Below, piece by piece: positions 1 through 9,483 of a stretch of 64,000 nucleotides of DNA. Source of the stretch: an uncultured Alphaproteobacteria bacterium (GTDB lineage: Bacteria > Pseudomonadota > Alphaproteobacteria > Methylaequorales > Methylaequoraceae). Positions within the stretch are counted from its first letter, which is position 1. Each line of letters begins with the position of its first letter. The position numbers and the translations under genes are program-made. The notes below the pieces were generated by a model. It ran no database searches, was not told where the DNA came from, and worked only from the letters and a program-made list of their open reading frames with translations. The stretch covers positions 1 to 64,000 of the forward strand of contig CABZFH010000006.1 of the NCBI GenBank assembly GCA_902524895.1, written 5' to 3'.

Positions 1-1241
1 TAATAATATCATGTTTGAAGTGTTTTAGAAGTCCTTGTATTGGCCAAGCTGCAGCATCCCCTAAAGCGCAAATGGTATGACCTTCTATTTGGTGAGTTAC
101 TTCTTCTAGTAGCTCAATTTCATCAGCTGTAATTTTATTATCGACCATTCTATTCATCATTCTCATTAACCATCCAGTTCCTTCTCTGCACGGCGTGCAT
201 TGACCACAGGATTCATGCTTGTAAAATGCTGAGAGACGAGCAATTGCTCTCACGATATCTGTTTGTTTATTCATAACTATAATACCTGCTGTTCCAAGAC
301 CCGATCCAACATTTTTCAATGAATCAAAGTCCATTGTAATTGTTTCACATATTTGTTTAGGTAAAAGAGGGACTGATGAACCTCCTGGTATAATAGCGAG
401 AAGATTTTCCCAGCCACCAATTACATCACCAGCATATTTTTGAATTAAATATTTCAGTGGAACTCCTAATTCCTCTTCAACATTACAAGGTTTATTCACA
501 TGACCAGAGATACAAAATATTTTTGACCCTGTATTATTTTCTTTACCAAGTGATGAGAACCACTTTGAGCCTCTTCTCAATATCGATGGAATAACTGCAA
601 TCGTTTCTACGTTATTAACGGTTGTAGGCATGCCAAAGAGTCCTACATTAGCAGGAAATGGTGGCTTTAATCGTGGTTGTCCCTTTTTTCCCTCAATACT
701 CTCTATCAGTGCAGTTTCCTCTCCACATATATATGCTCCAGCACCTAAGTGGAGATAAATATCTAAATCCCAACCAGAGTTACATGCATTTTTACCTATT
801 AAATTACTTTTATAAGCCTCCTCAATCGCTTTTGATAAAACATTAATTTCATCTAAAAATTCACCTCTGATGTATATGTAACACTTATTTGCTCCAATCG
901 CGAAACCTGCTAGGAGACATCCCTCAATTAACTTATGAGGTTCATTTCTTATTATGTCTCTATCCTTACAAGTACCTGGTTCTCCTTCGTCCGCGTTGAT
1001 AACTAAATAATGATCTCTTTTATTATCTTTAGGCATAAAACTAAATTTCATTCCAGTAGAAAAACCAGCCCCTCCTCTTCCTCTTAAACCAGATTTTTTG
1101 ATTTCATTAATTATAGTTTCTCTTCCATTTAAAATGATTTTCTTTGTTTTTTGACCAATCCCCTCTTTTTTGCGAAGATTTTAAATCTGGGCTGAATTTT
1201 CTATGAAGATTAGAAAAAATTATATTATTTTTAGATATCAT
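1..1241 (-). CDS. nuoF: NADH-quinone oxidoreductase subunit F, 3' end cut by window, apparent frameshift
   Basis: NuoF binds FMN, NADH and the N3 [4Fe-4S] cluster at the tip of complex I. Translating the minus strand gives the family hallmarks in order: [10 protein letters not shown] (NADH/FMN site), [35 protein letters not shown] (cluster N3) and [13 protein letters not shown] near the end. The frame is still open at base 1, so only a short C-terminal tail should be missing. I place the start at ATG 1241, six bases after GGGAG and just past the nuoE stop. Starting there, the frame reads through SSQKRGDW and then hits a stop. The conserved frame resumes after removing one base from a run of six T (plus-strand bases 1147-1152). 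This explains why the ORF track lists nothing here. A sequencing or assembly error is likelier than a dead gene, because the rest is intact and complex I is core. Confidence 0.9.
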
Positions 1242-1255
1242 TAGGTTCTCCCATT

Positions 1256-1891
1256 TTAAATTTTTATTGGTTTGCCCTTATAAGGTTCAGATCCTTTTCT
1301 CAAAATTTGTGAACCCTTATATAATTTTTTATTATTTTTTATATTTTCAATGATTTTGTCAAAATTTTCTTCATTAAGATCTTCGTAATAATGATCACCA
1401 ATCTTTGCAACAGGTGCATTTACACATGCGCCCAAACATTCAACTTCTATCAAAGAAAACAAGCCATCCTCAGTGGATTCTCCAACATTTAAATTTAACT
1501 TATTTTTGCATAGCTTTACAATATTATCTGAACCTCTCAACATGCATGGTGTTGTTGTACAAACTTCAATATGAGTTTTCCCTATGGGAGATAAATTATA
1601 CATCGAATAAAAAGTAGCTAACTCTAAAACTTTCATTTCTGAAACTCCAAGAAAATTTGCTATATACTCAATTGCTTTTTTAGGTAGCCAACCACCACAC
1701 TGTGTTTGTGCCAAAGTAAGTAAAGGCATAATTGAGCTTTCCTTGTAGTTTTGAGGATAAATCTTAATAAATTCATTTGCTTTTTTTACATTTTCATTGT
1801 TAAATTCAAATGATTTTGGTTGCAAATCTTCTTCAGCAAAATTTTGAAATTTATTTCCCACAATTAATACCTTATCTATCAATTTCTCCAA
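1256..1891 (-). CDS. nuoE: NADH-quinone oxidoreductase subunit E
   Basis: This is the 24-kDa thioredoxin-fold subunit of the complex I NADH dehydrogenase module, carrying the N1a [2Fe-2S] cluster. The four ligands are visible as Cys111 and Cys116 (VCTTTPCML) and Cys152 and Cys156 ([10 protein letters not shown]). The conserved body begins near residue 28 ([11 protein letters not shown]). The listed start is a TTG that overlaps nuoD by 20 bases. A GTG at base 1861 (codon 11) has TAAGG about eight bases upstream and is the better start, giving about 201 residues. It sits in the nuoA-F operon, followed directly by nuoF. Identity is secure; only the start is in doubt. Confidence 0.95.
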   Translation of the reverse strand: MEKLIDKVLIVGNKFQNFAEEDLQPKSFEFNNENVKKANEFIKIYPQNYKESSIMPLLTLAQTQCGGWLPKKAIEYIANFLGVSEMKVLELATFYSMYNLSPIGKTHIEVCTTTPCMLRGSDNIVKLCKNKLNLNVGESTEDGLFSLIEVECLGACVNAPVAKIGDHYYEDLNEENFDKIIENIKNNKKLYKGSQILRKGSEPYKGKPIKI

Positions 1892-3062
1892 ATACTATAT
1901 CAAGACTTCCTATTATAGCGACCAAGTCTGCTAACATGTGACCTTTTGATAAGAATTCTGTTGCCTGCAACAATGGAAAACCAGGGGCTCTGATTTTACA
2001 CCTGTATGGTTTGTTAGTACCATCAGAAATGATATAAACTCCGAATTCACCTTTCGGGGCTTCTACGCTTGTATATGTCTCACCGCTCGGTACATGATAA
2101 CCTTCAGTAAATAACTTAAAATGATTTATTAAAGCTTCCATTGAAACTTTCATTTCTGATCTCCTTGGGGGAGTTATTTTTGGATCATCACTTATACATT
2201 GACCTTTTGGCATCATTTCAATACATTGATTTATAATTAGAAGAGATTGACGCATTTCTTCAACACGAATTAAGAATCTCTCATAACAATCACCCACTGA
2301 TCCTGTCGGAATTTTAAAATCAAACTTATCATAGACATCATAAGGTTGTGTTCTTCTAAGATCCCATGCAACTCCACTGGCTCTTAAACATGGACCTGAA
2401 AAACCTCTTTCGAGTGCGTCTTTTGCCTTGATTATACCAATATCAACTGTTCTTTGTCTAAATATTCTGTTGCTTTCCAATAGTTTTTCAACATCATTTA
2501 TTCTGTCCGGAAATCTTTTGGAAAAATCTTTAATATCCTCTAAAAGCCCGTCAGGTAAATCTCTATGTACACCACCCGGCCTAAAATAGGCAGCATGCAA
2601 CCTTGAACCTGAAACTCTCTCATAAAATTCCATCAGTACTTCTCTCTCTTCAAACAACCATAAAAAAGGAGTCATAGCACCCACGTCAAGCGCAAAAGTG
2701 GTTATATTTAAAATATGATTCAAAATTCTTGTAATTTCAGAAAATAATACTCTTATATATTGACCTCTGATTGGAACCTCAATTTGCATCAATTTCTCAA
2801 CTGCTAGAGCATAGGCATGTTCTTGACACATTGGAGAAACATAATCTAGTCTGTCAAAATAAGGAATTGCTTGAAGATAAGTTTTATTTTCGATCAGTTT
2901 TTCTGTTCCTCTGTGTAAAAGCCCAATATGTGGATCAGCTCTTTCTACAATCTCTCCATCTAATTCTAGCACAAGTCTTAAAACCCCATGAGCTGCAGGA
3001 TGCTGAGGACCAAAATTCATAGAGTAATTTTCAATTTTTGTTTTATTGGCCACTTTTTTCAT
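1872..3062 (-). CDS. nuoD: NADH-quinone oxidoreductase subunit D
   Basis: The 49-kDa subunit lines the ubiquinone pocket of complex I together with NuoB. The family opening [11 protein letters not shown] lies at about residues 17-27, followed by the [13 protein letters not shown] block, and the length (396) is normal for alphaproteobacteria. NuoC and NuoD are separate genes here, not fused as in enterobacteria. The listed ATG has AGGAG almost touching it, which is too close. The GTG at codon 4 (base 3053) sits nine bases from the same AGGAG and may be the real start. It overlaps nuoC by up to 20 bases, suggesting translational coupling. Confidence 0.97.
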   Translation of the reverse strand: MKKVANKTKIENYSMNFGPQHPAAHGVLRLVLELDGEIVERADPHIGLLHRGTEKLIENKTYLQAIPYFDRLDYVSPMCQEHAYALAVEKLMQIEVPIRGQYIRVLFSEITRILNHILNITTFALDVGAMTPFLWLFEEREVLMEFYERVSGSRLHAAYFRPGGVHRDLPDGLLEDIKDFSKRFPDRINDVEKLLESNRIFRQRTVDIGIIKAKDALERGFSGPCLRASGVAWDLRRTQPYDVYDKFDFKIPTGSVGDCYERFLIRVEEMRQSLLIINQCIEMMPKGQCISDDPKITPPRRSEMKVSMEALINHFKLFTEGYHVPSGETYTSVEAPKGEFGVYIISDGTNKPYRCKIRAPGFPLLQATEFLSKGHMLADLVAIIGSLDIVFGEIDR

Positions 3063-3654
3063 CTCCTGGAAGAATCTTAGTCATTCCTTCCCAAGGGCTG
3101 AGATTATCGAAGTCTCTATACTCTTGGTCTAATTTTACCGGTTCATTTACTACTTGTTGGGTTTCGTCGTCATACTTAACTTGAACAAAACCTGTTAAAG
3201 GAAAGTCTTTTCTCAAAGGAAAACCTTCAAAATCATAATCAGTTAATATTCTTCTTAAATCAGGATGATTTTCGAAACTAATACCAAAAAGATCCCAAAT
3301 CTCCCTTTCATACCAATTAGCACAAGGATAAATATTACTTAAGGACTCTACAGGTTCATCTTCTTTAACCTGTAACTTGAGCTTCATTCTTAAGTTTAGA
3401 CTAATACTCAATAGCTGATAAACAATTTCGAATCTATTTTTTCTATCAGGGTAATCAACCGCACAAATATCTACAAGAACGTCAAAACTAGTATTTGGAT
3501 GATCCTTCAAAAATAGGATTATTCTGATAAAATCCGATTTACTAGATTCTACAGAAAGTTCATTATTAGATACTAATACTTTGCAATCAAATATCTGAAT
3601 TGAATTTTTTACTAAATCTATAGCATCAACTAATTTTGAATCTTTATCAGTCAT
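3043..3654 (-). CDS. nuoC: NADH-quinone oxidoreductase subunit C
   Basis: The 30-kDa peripheral-arm subunit of complex I helps connect the NADH module to the quinone site and holds no cofactor. The C-terminal half shows the family signature: [20 protein letters not shown] followed by a region rich in [20 protein letters not shown]. The length of 203 residues is typical of stand-alone NuoC. The stop codon of nuoB and the start of nuoC share one base, and nuoC overlaps nuoD, so the operon is read as coupled cistrons. Confidence 0.97.
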   Translation of the reverse strand: MTDKDSKLVDAIDLVKNSIQIFDCKVLVSNNELSVESSKSDFIRIILFLKDHPNTSFDVLVDICAVDYPDRKNRFEIVYQLLSISLNLRMKLKLQVKEDEPVESLSNIYPCANWYEREIWDLFGISFENHPDLRRILTDYDFEGFPLRKDFPLTGFVQVKYDDETQQVVNEPVKLDQEYRDFDNLSPWEGMTKILPGDEKSGQ

Positions 3655-4184
3655 TATCTTACTATTTCTTCATTTCTCATGATTTTCTTTTGCAACTGTA
3701 AAATACCATAAAGTAGAGCTTCTGCTGTCGGGGGACACCCTGGTACATAAATATCAACTGGAACAATTTTATCACAACCTCTCACAACAGAATAAGAGTA
3801 ATGATAATATCCTCCTCCATTTGCACAACTGCCCATTGATATAACCCATCTAGGTTCAGGCATTTGATCATAAACTTTTCTGAGAGCTGGTGCCATTTTA
3901 TTTGTCAAAGTACCAGCAACTATCATTACATCAGATTGTCTAGGGCTAGGTCTAAACACAATACCAAATCTGTCAAAATCGTATCTACTTGCAGCTGACT
4001 GCATCATCTCAACAGCACAACACGCTAATCCAAAACTCATTGGCCATAATGAACCGGAACGGGCCCAATTTACCAAATCATTGTACTTAGTTATAATAAA
4101 ACCCTTGTTTGAGATTTCACTTTCAAATTCCTTGAAAGTTGTTTTATCTGCAACTAATTCCATTCCAAAGCTCCTTTCTTCCAC
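3654..4184 (-). CDS. nuoB: NADH-quinone oxidoreductase subunit B
   Basis: NuoB (PSST) carries cluster N2, the last Fe-S centre before ubiquinone. The ligands are visible as the adjacent pair Cys55-Cys56 ([10 protein letters not shown]), Cys120 (GSCANGGG) and Cys150 ([14 protein letters not shown]), counted from the listed start. The listed ATG lies 31 bases inside nuoA. A second ATG at codon 8 (base 4163) has AGGAG seven bases upstream and is the likelier start, giving 169 residues and a smaller overlap with nuoA. Confidence 0.97.
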   Translation of the reverse strand: MEERSFGMELVADKTTFKEFESEISNKGFIITKYNDLVNWARSGSLWPMSFGLACCAVEMMQSAASRYDFDRFGIVFRPSPRQSDVMIVAGTLTNKMAPALRKVYDQMPEPRWVISMGSCANGGGYYHYSYSVVRGCDKIVPVDIYVPGCPPTAEALLYGILQLQKKIMRNEEIVR

Positions 4185-4516
4185 TCATAAATAAAGCCTA
4201 TTGTCAAAACTAAAAGAAAAAACATCATAGACCAAAAACCTAAACTTCCTAATTCAAGCAACGAAATCGACCACGGAAATAAAAAAATAATTTCTAAATC
4301 AAAAATAATAAATAATATGGCAACAAGGTAAAATTTAACATCAAACTTACCTCTTGTGTCTGAAAAGGGTTCAAAACCACATTCATATGTCGAATTTTTT
4401 TCTAAGTAAGAGTCTTTAGAGGCCAAAGTAAATGAAGCAAACATTGCGCCTACAGATATAATTAAAGCCATTCCTAAAAAAATCAAAATTGGCAAATATT
4501 CTTCTAAATTTAACAT
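4154..4516 (-). CDS. nuoA: NADH-quinone oxidoreductase subunit A
   Basis: This small membrane subunit of complex I has three predicted transmembrane helices (about residues 8-30, 62-84 and 90-111). The conserved loop between helices 1 and 2 contains YECGFEP, including the Cys of the quinone-site loop, and helix 2 is the usual [19 protein letters not shown] stretch. Its 120 residues are normal. It heads the nuo genes in this window. Only 37 bases separate it from the upstream secreted-protein gene, so the two may share a transcript, although a TATACT-like -10 lies in that gap. Confidence 0.97.
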   Translation of the reverse strand: MLNLEEYLPILIFLGMALIISVGAMFASFTLASKDSYLEKNSTYECGFEPFSDTRGKFDVKFYLVAILFIIFDLEIIFLFPWSISLLELGSLGFWSMMFFLLVLTIGFIYEWKKGALEWN

Positions 4517-4553
4517 TACATTAATATAGTATAAATATGCATAATTTACATAT

Positions 4554-5651
4554 TTATTTTATAAGTTCTGTAACTTGGTCAATACTTTCCTTAAAAAGAG
4601 AATAACCCTCACTCAAATTTAGTGTTTTTTCTTTAATTGATTTTACAGTATTTGAGAGAAAATCACAGCCCATCTGCTTGTCATCACCTTTAAAGTGGTA
4701 CCACATTCCTGCTTCTCCTATCTCACAATAAGAGTTTGGATCTATATAAATATGCGAAAGTAAAATTATTTTCGCTGTAAAACCTAGAGACCTCATCACA
4801 TTAAGGGCCAGAGGTATATTCAAAAGTGGAACTTCATAAATTTTGCCTGTACTCGTAAAAACGATTGTTTCATTACTACCTAACAATCCTTTTTTGGAAT
4901 CTGGGGCAAAAACAAACAATTGGTCCTTTTTTCCGCTAATCCTACCACCAAGAAGAGAAAAAGCTAATAATTTTGATTCCGCAACATCGGCTATTGCTAA
5001 TAACTGATTTTCTCCGAAAAAAAGATTTTTTACATCTTCAGGCAACAAAGATTCAATTACATTTTGTTGGTAACCATAATCGTCATATAGTGATTTCAAA
5101 GCATCATCAACAGTCATAGGTGCAGGAACAAGCTGTGTTCTTACAAATTCTTGTGCAATTTCATTATTTTTATTTATTGCTGTAGCGTAAAGTTGAAGTA
5201 TTTTCTGAAACGACATTTCAAAATTACCAATAACTTGATCGCCATATAGTCTTAAAAACTCGCATCTTTCTGGGTGTTTAAGTAATATTTTTGATGATCT
5301 TTCTATCAGAGATGACAATGTATCTCCGCCGAGAGTTGCAAACGTTTCAACTCTCATCTTTACTGGTTCAACATCGACTAGTTGCTGATTATAGAACCTT
5401 ATAGATGCTTGTTTAACTTCCTGAGGTGTCATTTGTGCTGCATTCTCATCGTCAGGATTAGGATTGAATTTTTTTAGTTTAAAATCTAATAATTCAAGTA
5501 GTTTTACGTCATCAGACAAGTCACAAGATGTATCAATATCTTCTACAAGATTGCCTGGTCTTCCAAAGTCAGTATCGTCAAGTTCTTCTTGTGCATTAAG
5601 AGGACAAACAAAACTTAATAAAATAATAATTTTGAGAAAAAAATTTATCAT
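4554..5651 (-). CDS. Secreted protein of unknown function upstream of nuoA
   Basis: I do not recognise the family. The first 20 residues are a plain Sec signal peptide ([13 protein letters not shown], with cleavage likely before QEE). The mature part is about 345 residues, mostly alpha-helical in character, acidic at the N-terminus, with scattered cysteines (for example SCDLSDD, RCEFL, YCEIG and GCDFL) that could form disulfides in the periplasm. There is no second membrane segment. It lies between the tRNA pair and nuoA on the same strand, 37 bases from nuoA, so it may be co-transcribed with complex I genes. That position is no proof of a link to respiration. The reading frame and signal peptide make it a real gene. 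Confidence 0.75.
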   Translation of the reverse strand: MINFFLKIIILLSFVCPLNAQEELDDTDFGRPGNLVEDIDTSCDLSDDVKLLELLDFKLKKFNPNPDDENAAQMTPQEVKQASIRFYNQQLVDVEPVKMRVETFATLGGDTLSSLIERSSKILLKHPERCEFLRLYGDQVIGNFEMSFQKILQLYATAINKNNEIAQEFVRTQLVPAPMTVDDALKSLYDDYGYQQNVIESLLPEDVKNLFFGENQLLAIADVAESKLLAFSLLGGRISGKKDQLFVFAPDSKKGLLGSNETIVFTSTGKIYEVPLLNIPLALNVMRSLGFTAKIILLSHIYIDPNSYCEIGEAGMWYHFKGDDKQMGCDFLSNTVKSIKEKTLNLSEGYSLFKESIDQVTELIK

Positions 5652-5718
5652 AAATATTTAAGGTTGATTTTATTTTACACCAATTTTGAAGAAATTTATT
5701 GAAATAAATTAAAAAAAA

Positions 5719-5795
5719 TGGCGGGAGTGACGAGACTCGAACTCGCGGCCTCCTGCGTGACAGGCAGGCGTTCTAACCAACTGAACTACACCCCC
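5719..5795 (-). tRNA. tRNA-Asp (GTC)
   Basis: The minus strand folds as a full cloverleaf. The acceptor GGGGGTG pairs with CACTCCC (one G-T wobble), followed by discriminator G and an encoded CCA. The D arm starts at GTTC and the anticodon loop CTGTCAC gives anticodon GTC. The T arm contains GAGTTCGAGTC. It is 77 nt including CCA and lies 8 bases from tRNA-Val, so the two are probably one transcript. Confidence 0.96.
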
Positions 5796-5803
5796 ATTAA
5801 AAA

Positions 5804-5879
5804 TGGTGGGCGGTGAGGGGATCGAACCCCCGACATCCACGGTGTAAACATGGCGCTCTCCCAGCTGAGCTAACCGCCC
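5804..5879 (-). tRNA. tRNA-Val (TAC)
   Basis: Acceptor GGGCGGT pairs perfectly with ACCGCCC, followed by A and an encoded CCA. The anticodon loop TTTACAC between CCATG and CGTGG gives anticodon TAC (valine). The T arm is GGGGGTTCGATCCCC. It is 76 nt. The listed plus-strand ORF 5813-6001 only reads through this tRNA and is not a gene. Confidence 0.96.
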
Positions 5880-6012
5880 CACAATGCCAATTGAAAATAG
5901 TTACTTTTAGCATGTTTTCCATATGTTATAAGACATTTTTTTTTATAATCAAAGATATTCTTAAACATTTCTTAAAATTAAATTATACTTTAATGGTTTA
6001 ATTCTTTTAAAT

Positions 6013-6693
6013 ATGATTGTAAATAAATTAAAAAATTTGAATAATCAAATAATCTCATGCAAACAGTGTAAAAGATTAGTTGAATTTCGCGAAAAAATTG
6101 CTTTTGAAAAAAGAAAACAATATTTTGGTGACGAGTATTGGGGAAAAGCTGTACACGGTTTTGGAGACAGAAATGCTAAAATATTAGTTGTTGGGTTAGC
6201 TCCTGCAGCTCATGGAGCAAATAGGACTGGAAGAGTCTTTACAGGTGATAAGTCATCAGATTTTTTATTTAAATGTCTCTACAAGAGTAAAATCTCAAAT
6301 CTTGAAAGATCAATAGATATAAATGACTCTCTAAAACTAAAAAATATGTATATAACTTTGGCATTAAAATGCGTTCCTCCAAACGATAAACCAACTTCTA
6401 ATGAACTAAAGAATTGTTTTCGTTTTTTTAAAGAAGAACTAAATATATTAAAAAATGTAGAAATTATGCTCGCTCTTGGCAAAATAGCATTTGATACTTG
6501 TATAAACTTTTTTAATTTAAAAAAAAGTAAATATCCTTTTAAGCATGGTCGGCATTATGTTGTTAATAAAAAAATTCAAATAATTGCTTGCTACCACCCA
6601 AGTCCAAGAAATGTAAATACTGGATTAATTAACGAAATAAAAATGAATGAGGTTTTAGATAAAGCTAAAAGGATGATTGAAACCACACTTTAA
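6013..6693 (+). CDS. Family 5 uracil-DNA glycosylase (UdgB-like)
   Basis: It removes uracil and related deaminated bases from DNA as the first step of base excision repair. Family-5 features are clear: GLAPAAHGANRTGRVFTGD at residues 61-79 (uracil pocket, with the Ala-rich motif typical of UDG-B rather than the GEAPG of family 4) and YHPSPRN at 194-200. Four cysteines (16 and 19 in CKQC, then 120 and 135) can bind the expected [4Fe-4S] cluster. The 226-residue length is right. It is a single gene converging on hupB, with a strong hairpin at its 3' end. The preceding 130 bases after the tRNAs are very AT-rich and hold its promoter. Confidence 0.9.
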   Translation: MIVNKLKNLNNQIISCKQCKRLVEFREKIAFEKRKQYFGDEYWGKAVHGFGDRNAKILVVGLAPAAHGANRTGRVFTGDKSSDFLFKCLYKSKISNLERSIDINDSLKLKNMYITLALKCVPPNDKPTSNELKNCFRFFKEELNILKNVEIMLALGKIAFDTCINFFNLKKSKYPFKHGRHYVVNKKIQIIACYHPSPRNVNTGLINEIKMNEVLDKAKRMIETTL

Positions 6694-6717
6694 ATTATAG
6701 TAATTTGCAGTGTGGTT
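6681..6717. terminator. Hairpin between converging udg and hupB
   Basis: AACCACACT (6681-6689) pairs perfectly with AGTGTGGTT (6709-6717). Inside it, AAATTA pairs with TAATTT around a TAG loop. It overlaps the last codons of the glycosylase gene and lies between two converging stops, so it can end or protect both transcripts. Neither side has a strong T-tract, so it may act as a 3'-end stabiliser rather than a classical terminator. Confidence 0.6.
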
Positions 6718-6724
6718 CAGAAAA

Positions 6725-6997
6725 TTAGTTTACTGATTCTTTTAAAGCCTTTCCAGCTCTGAATTTTGGTACATTAGCAGCTGGAATCTGAATTGCAGCA
6801 CCGGTTTGAGGATTCCTTCCAGTTGTAGCCTTACGCTTAGTAACGAGAAATGTTCCAAATCCCACTAGACGAACATCCCCGCCGTTCTTTAATTCTGATG
6901 TAATAGAGTCGAAGATTGAATCTACTGCTTTAGTGGCATCACTTTTTGATAGGCCAGCTGAATCTGAAACCTTTGAAATTAAATCGTTTTTATTCAC
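6725..6997 (-). CDS. hupB: DNA-binding protein HU
   Basis: HU is the small histone-like dimer that bends and compacts DNA. The 90-residue sequence begins MNKNDLISKVSD and contains the HU/IHF signature GFGTFLVTKRKATTGRNPQTG at about residues 46-66, with the conserved proline just after (IQIPA). The start codon is GTG with a strong AAGGGGG Shine-Dalgarno sequence. Its position after lon is the classic alphaproteobacterial order. It has its own promoter between lon and itself. Confidence 0.96.
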   Translation of the reverse strand: MNKNDLISKVSDSAGLSKSDATKAVDSIFDSITSELKNGGDVRLVGFGTFLVTKRKATTGRNPQTGAAIQIPAANVPKFRAGKALKESVN

Positions 6998-7009
6998 TTT
7001 TGCCCCCTT

Positions 7010-7027
7010 TTGACAATAATTGACAAT
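7010..7027 (-). promoter_or_regulatory. Two 8-base direct repeats in the hupB leader
   Basis: TTGACAAT occurs at 7010-7017 and again at 7020-7027 (plus strand), exactly ten bases apart, between the proposed hupB transcription start and its Shine-Dalgarno sequence. One helical turn of spacing would suit a protein bound to one face of the DNA, but a chance AT-rich repeat is possible. Confidence 0.35.
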
Positions 7028-7045
7028 TATATTGTTTATTAGACT

Positions 7046-7073
7046 ATCTTAGCCTTGGATTTATAGGAGTCAA
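7046..7073 (-). promoter_or_regulatory. Sigma-70-type promoter of hupB
   Basis: On the minus strand TTGACT (7068-7073) is followed after 16 bases by TAAGAT (7046-7051). This leaves a leader of about 40 bases before the GTG start of hupB. It lies in the short gap after the lon stop, so hupB can be transcribed apart from lon. Confidence 0.6.
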
Positions 7074-7080
7074 CTTTAAA

Positions 7081-9480
7081 TTAGTGTCTTATGGCGCTTT
7101 CTTTACTTGTCTGATTGTCTTTTGAAATCGCTAAATCATTTTCTACCCACTTGATGGGCACAATTTTAGACTTTAAAGCTGTTTTTAAAACCTCACTTGC
7201 ATTTTCCACAAAAACAATTTCAAGCTTAGAAATTAGTTCTTCTTTATCGATCTCAGAAAGATCCTTTTCATTTTCCTTAGGTATAATTACAGTTTTAATT
7301 CCACCTCTAACTGCAGCAAGAAGTTTTTCTTTTAAACCACCAATTGGTAGAACTCTTCCTCTTAACGTAATCTCCCCCGTCATCGCAACATCGTTTAAAA
7401 TTGGTATACCGGTTAGCGTAGAGACTATAGCTGTAAACATTGCAATTCCTGCTGACGGACCATCTTTTGGAGTGGCTCCTTCAGGAACGTGAATGTGTAT
7501 ATCTTTTTTTTCAAACAGTAATGGTGAAATACCAAATTTAGTAGCATTAGAATGTACATAGCTTTGGGCAGCTTGCACAGACTCCTTCATAACATCACCA
7601 AGTTTACCTGTGTAATTGGTTTTACCTTTTCCTCTCATAGTCACCGCTTCAATTTGTAGTAACTCACCGCCTACTTCTGTCCAAGCTAAACCAGTACATA
7701 CACCTATAAGACTTTTATTTTCAATCTCACCATATCTAAATTTCTTAATTCCAGAAAATTCATTAAGATTTTGCTTAGTAATTGAAATAGATTTTTTTCC
7801 TTCTGCAATAATAGATGTAAGTGATTTTCTAGATAACTTAGAAATTTCACGTTCTAGATTTCTAACGCCCGCTTCGCGAGTATAGTATTTGACTAAGTCT
7901 TTTAATGCTGAATCTGCAACTTTAATTTCTTTTGATTTCAATCCATTTTCCCTAATTTGTTTTGGAACCAAATATTTTTTTGCAATCATTAATTTTTCCT
8001 TCTCAGTATATCCAGATAATCTTATTATTTCCATTCTATCTAATAGAGCTTGCGGAATATTTAATGTATTTGCAGTTGTTACAAACATAACGTTTGACAA
8101 ATCATAATCTACCTCTAGGTAATGATCATTGAAGTTAGAATTTTGTTCTGGATCAAGAACTTCTAAGAGCGCAGCTGCAGGATCGCCCCTCCAATCGGAA
8201 CCAACCTTATCAACTTCATCGAGTAAAAATAGAGGGTTAGAATATTTTGATTTTTTCATACTTTGGATAATTTTTCCTGGCATGGAACCAATATATGTAC
8301 GTCTGTGCCCTCTTATCTCTGATTCATCTCTAACACCGCCTAGAGAAAACTTTAGGAACGACCTGCCGGTTGCTTTTGCCAAAGATTTACCTAATGATGT
8401 TTTACCAACCCCTGGTGGTCCTACTAGACATAAAATTGGTCCTTTTGGTTTAGAAACTCTTGTTTGCACAGCTAAGAATTCAATTATTCTCTCCTTTACC
8501 TTTTTTAACCCGTAATGATCATCATCTAAAATAGCCTTAGCTTTCTCTAAGTCGGTATCAATCTCTTTATTATCTTCCCAAGGCAAAGAAATCATCCAGT
8601 CTAAGTAATTTCTTACTACAGTTGCCTCAGCAGACATTTGACTCATATTTTTCAACTTTTTGATTTCAGCATTTACTTTTTCTCTTGCTTCTTCTGTGAA
8701 TTTAATTTTCTTAATTTTTTGTTCGAGCTCATACATATCGTCTTTAGTGTCACTAGAATCACCTAATTCTTTTTGTATGGCTTTCATTTGTTCATTTAAA
8801 TAATACTCTTTTTGGGTCTTATCCATCTGTCTCTTTACCCTGTTACGAATCTTTTTTTCTACTTGTAAAACACCGATTTCGTCTTGCATTAAGTTAATAA
8901 CTTTTTCTAGACGACTCTTAACAGAGGTTGTTTCTAAAAGTTTTTGCTTCTCAGAAATTTTTAAATTTAGATGTGCACTTATGGTATCAGCAAGTTTATC
9001 TGCTTCAGAAATTTGATTGACGTTAACCAGCACCTCTGGAGGTATTTTTCGATTAAGTTTAATGTATTGTTCAAATTGTCTAACTGACGTACGTATTAGT
9101 GCACTTACCTCATTGTTATCATCTTTAGTTTCTAACAACGGATAAGTTTTAACTTCAAAAAAGGTATCAACTTTTACAAAATCAGAAATTTCGGCCCTCT
9201 CAAGACCTTCGACCAAAACTTTAACTGTTCCGTCTGGAAGTTTAAGTAATTGTAAGATATTAGCAAGTGTTCCAATTTTGTAAACATCATCTCTATCAGG
9301 TTCGTCGACGTTAGCATCTTTTTGCGCAACAAGTAAAATTTCTTTTTGGTTTTTTTCTGCACTCTCTAATGCCTTTATAGATTTGGATCTGCCCACGAAT
9401 AAAGGTACTATCATGTTAGGGAAAACAACAATATCTCTTAAAGGCAATACAGGATATAGGGTACTAGATGTATTATTCAT
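7081..9480 (-). CDS. lon: ATP-dependent protease La (Lon)
   Basis: Lon is the homo-hexameric AAA+ serine protease that degrades misfolded and regulatory proteins in the cytosol. The N-terminal substrate domain starts with YPVLPLRDIVVFPNM. The ATPase domain has Walker A GPPGVGKTS near residue 355 and Walker B FLLDEVDKVG. The protease domain has the catalytic Ser in GPSAGIAM and the catalytic Lys in GGLKEKLLAA. At 799 residues it is normal length. It follows clpX by three bases and is read in the clpP-clpX-lon series. Confidence 0.98.
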   Translation of the reverse strand: MNNTSSTLYPVLPLRDIVVFPNMIVPLFVGRSKSIKALESAEKNQKEILLVAQKDANVDEPDRDDVYKIGTLANILQLLKLPDGTVKVLVEGLERAEISDFVKVDTFFEVKTYPLLETKDDNNEVSALIRTSVRQFEQYIKLNRKIPPEVLVNVNQISEADKLADTISAHLNLKISEKQKLLETTSVKSRLEKVINLMQDEIGVLQVEKKIRNRVKRQMDKTQKEYYLNEQMKAIQKELGDSSDTKDDMYELEQKIKKIKFTEEAREKVNAEIKKLKNMSQMSAEATVVRNYLDWMISLPWEDNKEIDTDLEKAKAILDDDHYGLKKVKERIIEFLAVQTRVSKPKGPILCLVGPPGVGKTSLGKSLAKATGRSFLKFSLGGVRDESEIRGHRRTYIGSMPGKIIQSMKKSKYSNPLFLLDEVDKVGSDWRGDPAAALLEVLDPEQNSNFNDHYLEVDYDLSNVMFVTTANTLNIPQALLDRMEIIRLSGYTEKEKLMIAKKYLVPKQIRENGLKSKEIKVADSALKDLVKYYTREAGVRNLEREISKLSRKSLTSIIAEGKKSISITKQNLNEFSGIKKFRYGEIENKSLIGVCTGLAWTEVGGELLQIEAVTMRGKGKTNYTGKLGDVMKESVQAAQSYVHSNATKFGISPLLFEKKDIHIHVPEGATPKDGPSAGIAMFTAIVSTLTGIPILNDVAMTGEITLRGRVLPIGGLKEKLLAAVRGGIKTVIIPKENEKDLSEIDKEELISKLEIVFVENASEVLKTALKSKIVPIKWVENDLAISKDNQTSKESAIRH

Positions 9481-9483
9481 ATT

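Noticed and set aside
658-846. Plus-strand ORF of 62 aa
   Set aside because: It lies antisense within nuoF, whose conserved motifs explain the region; no start signals or domain.
5813-6001. Plus-strand ORF of 62 aa across tRNA-Val
   Set aside because: Its first third is the antisense of a perfect tRNA gene and the rest is AT-rich spacer.
7115-8515. Several plus-strand ORFs opposite lon
   Set aside because: Shadows of the lon coding strand; none has a domain or promoter.
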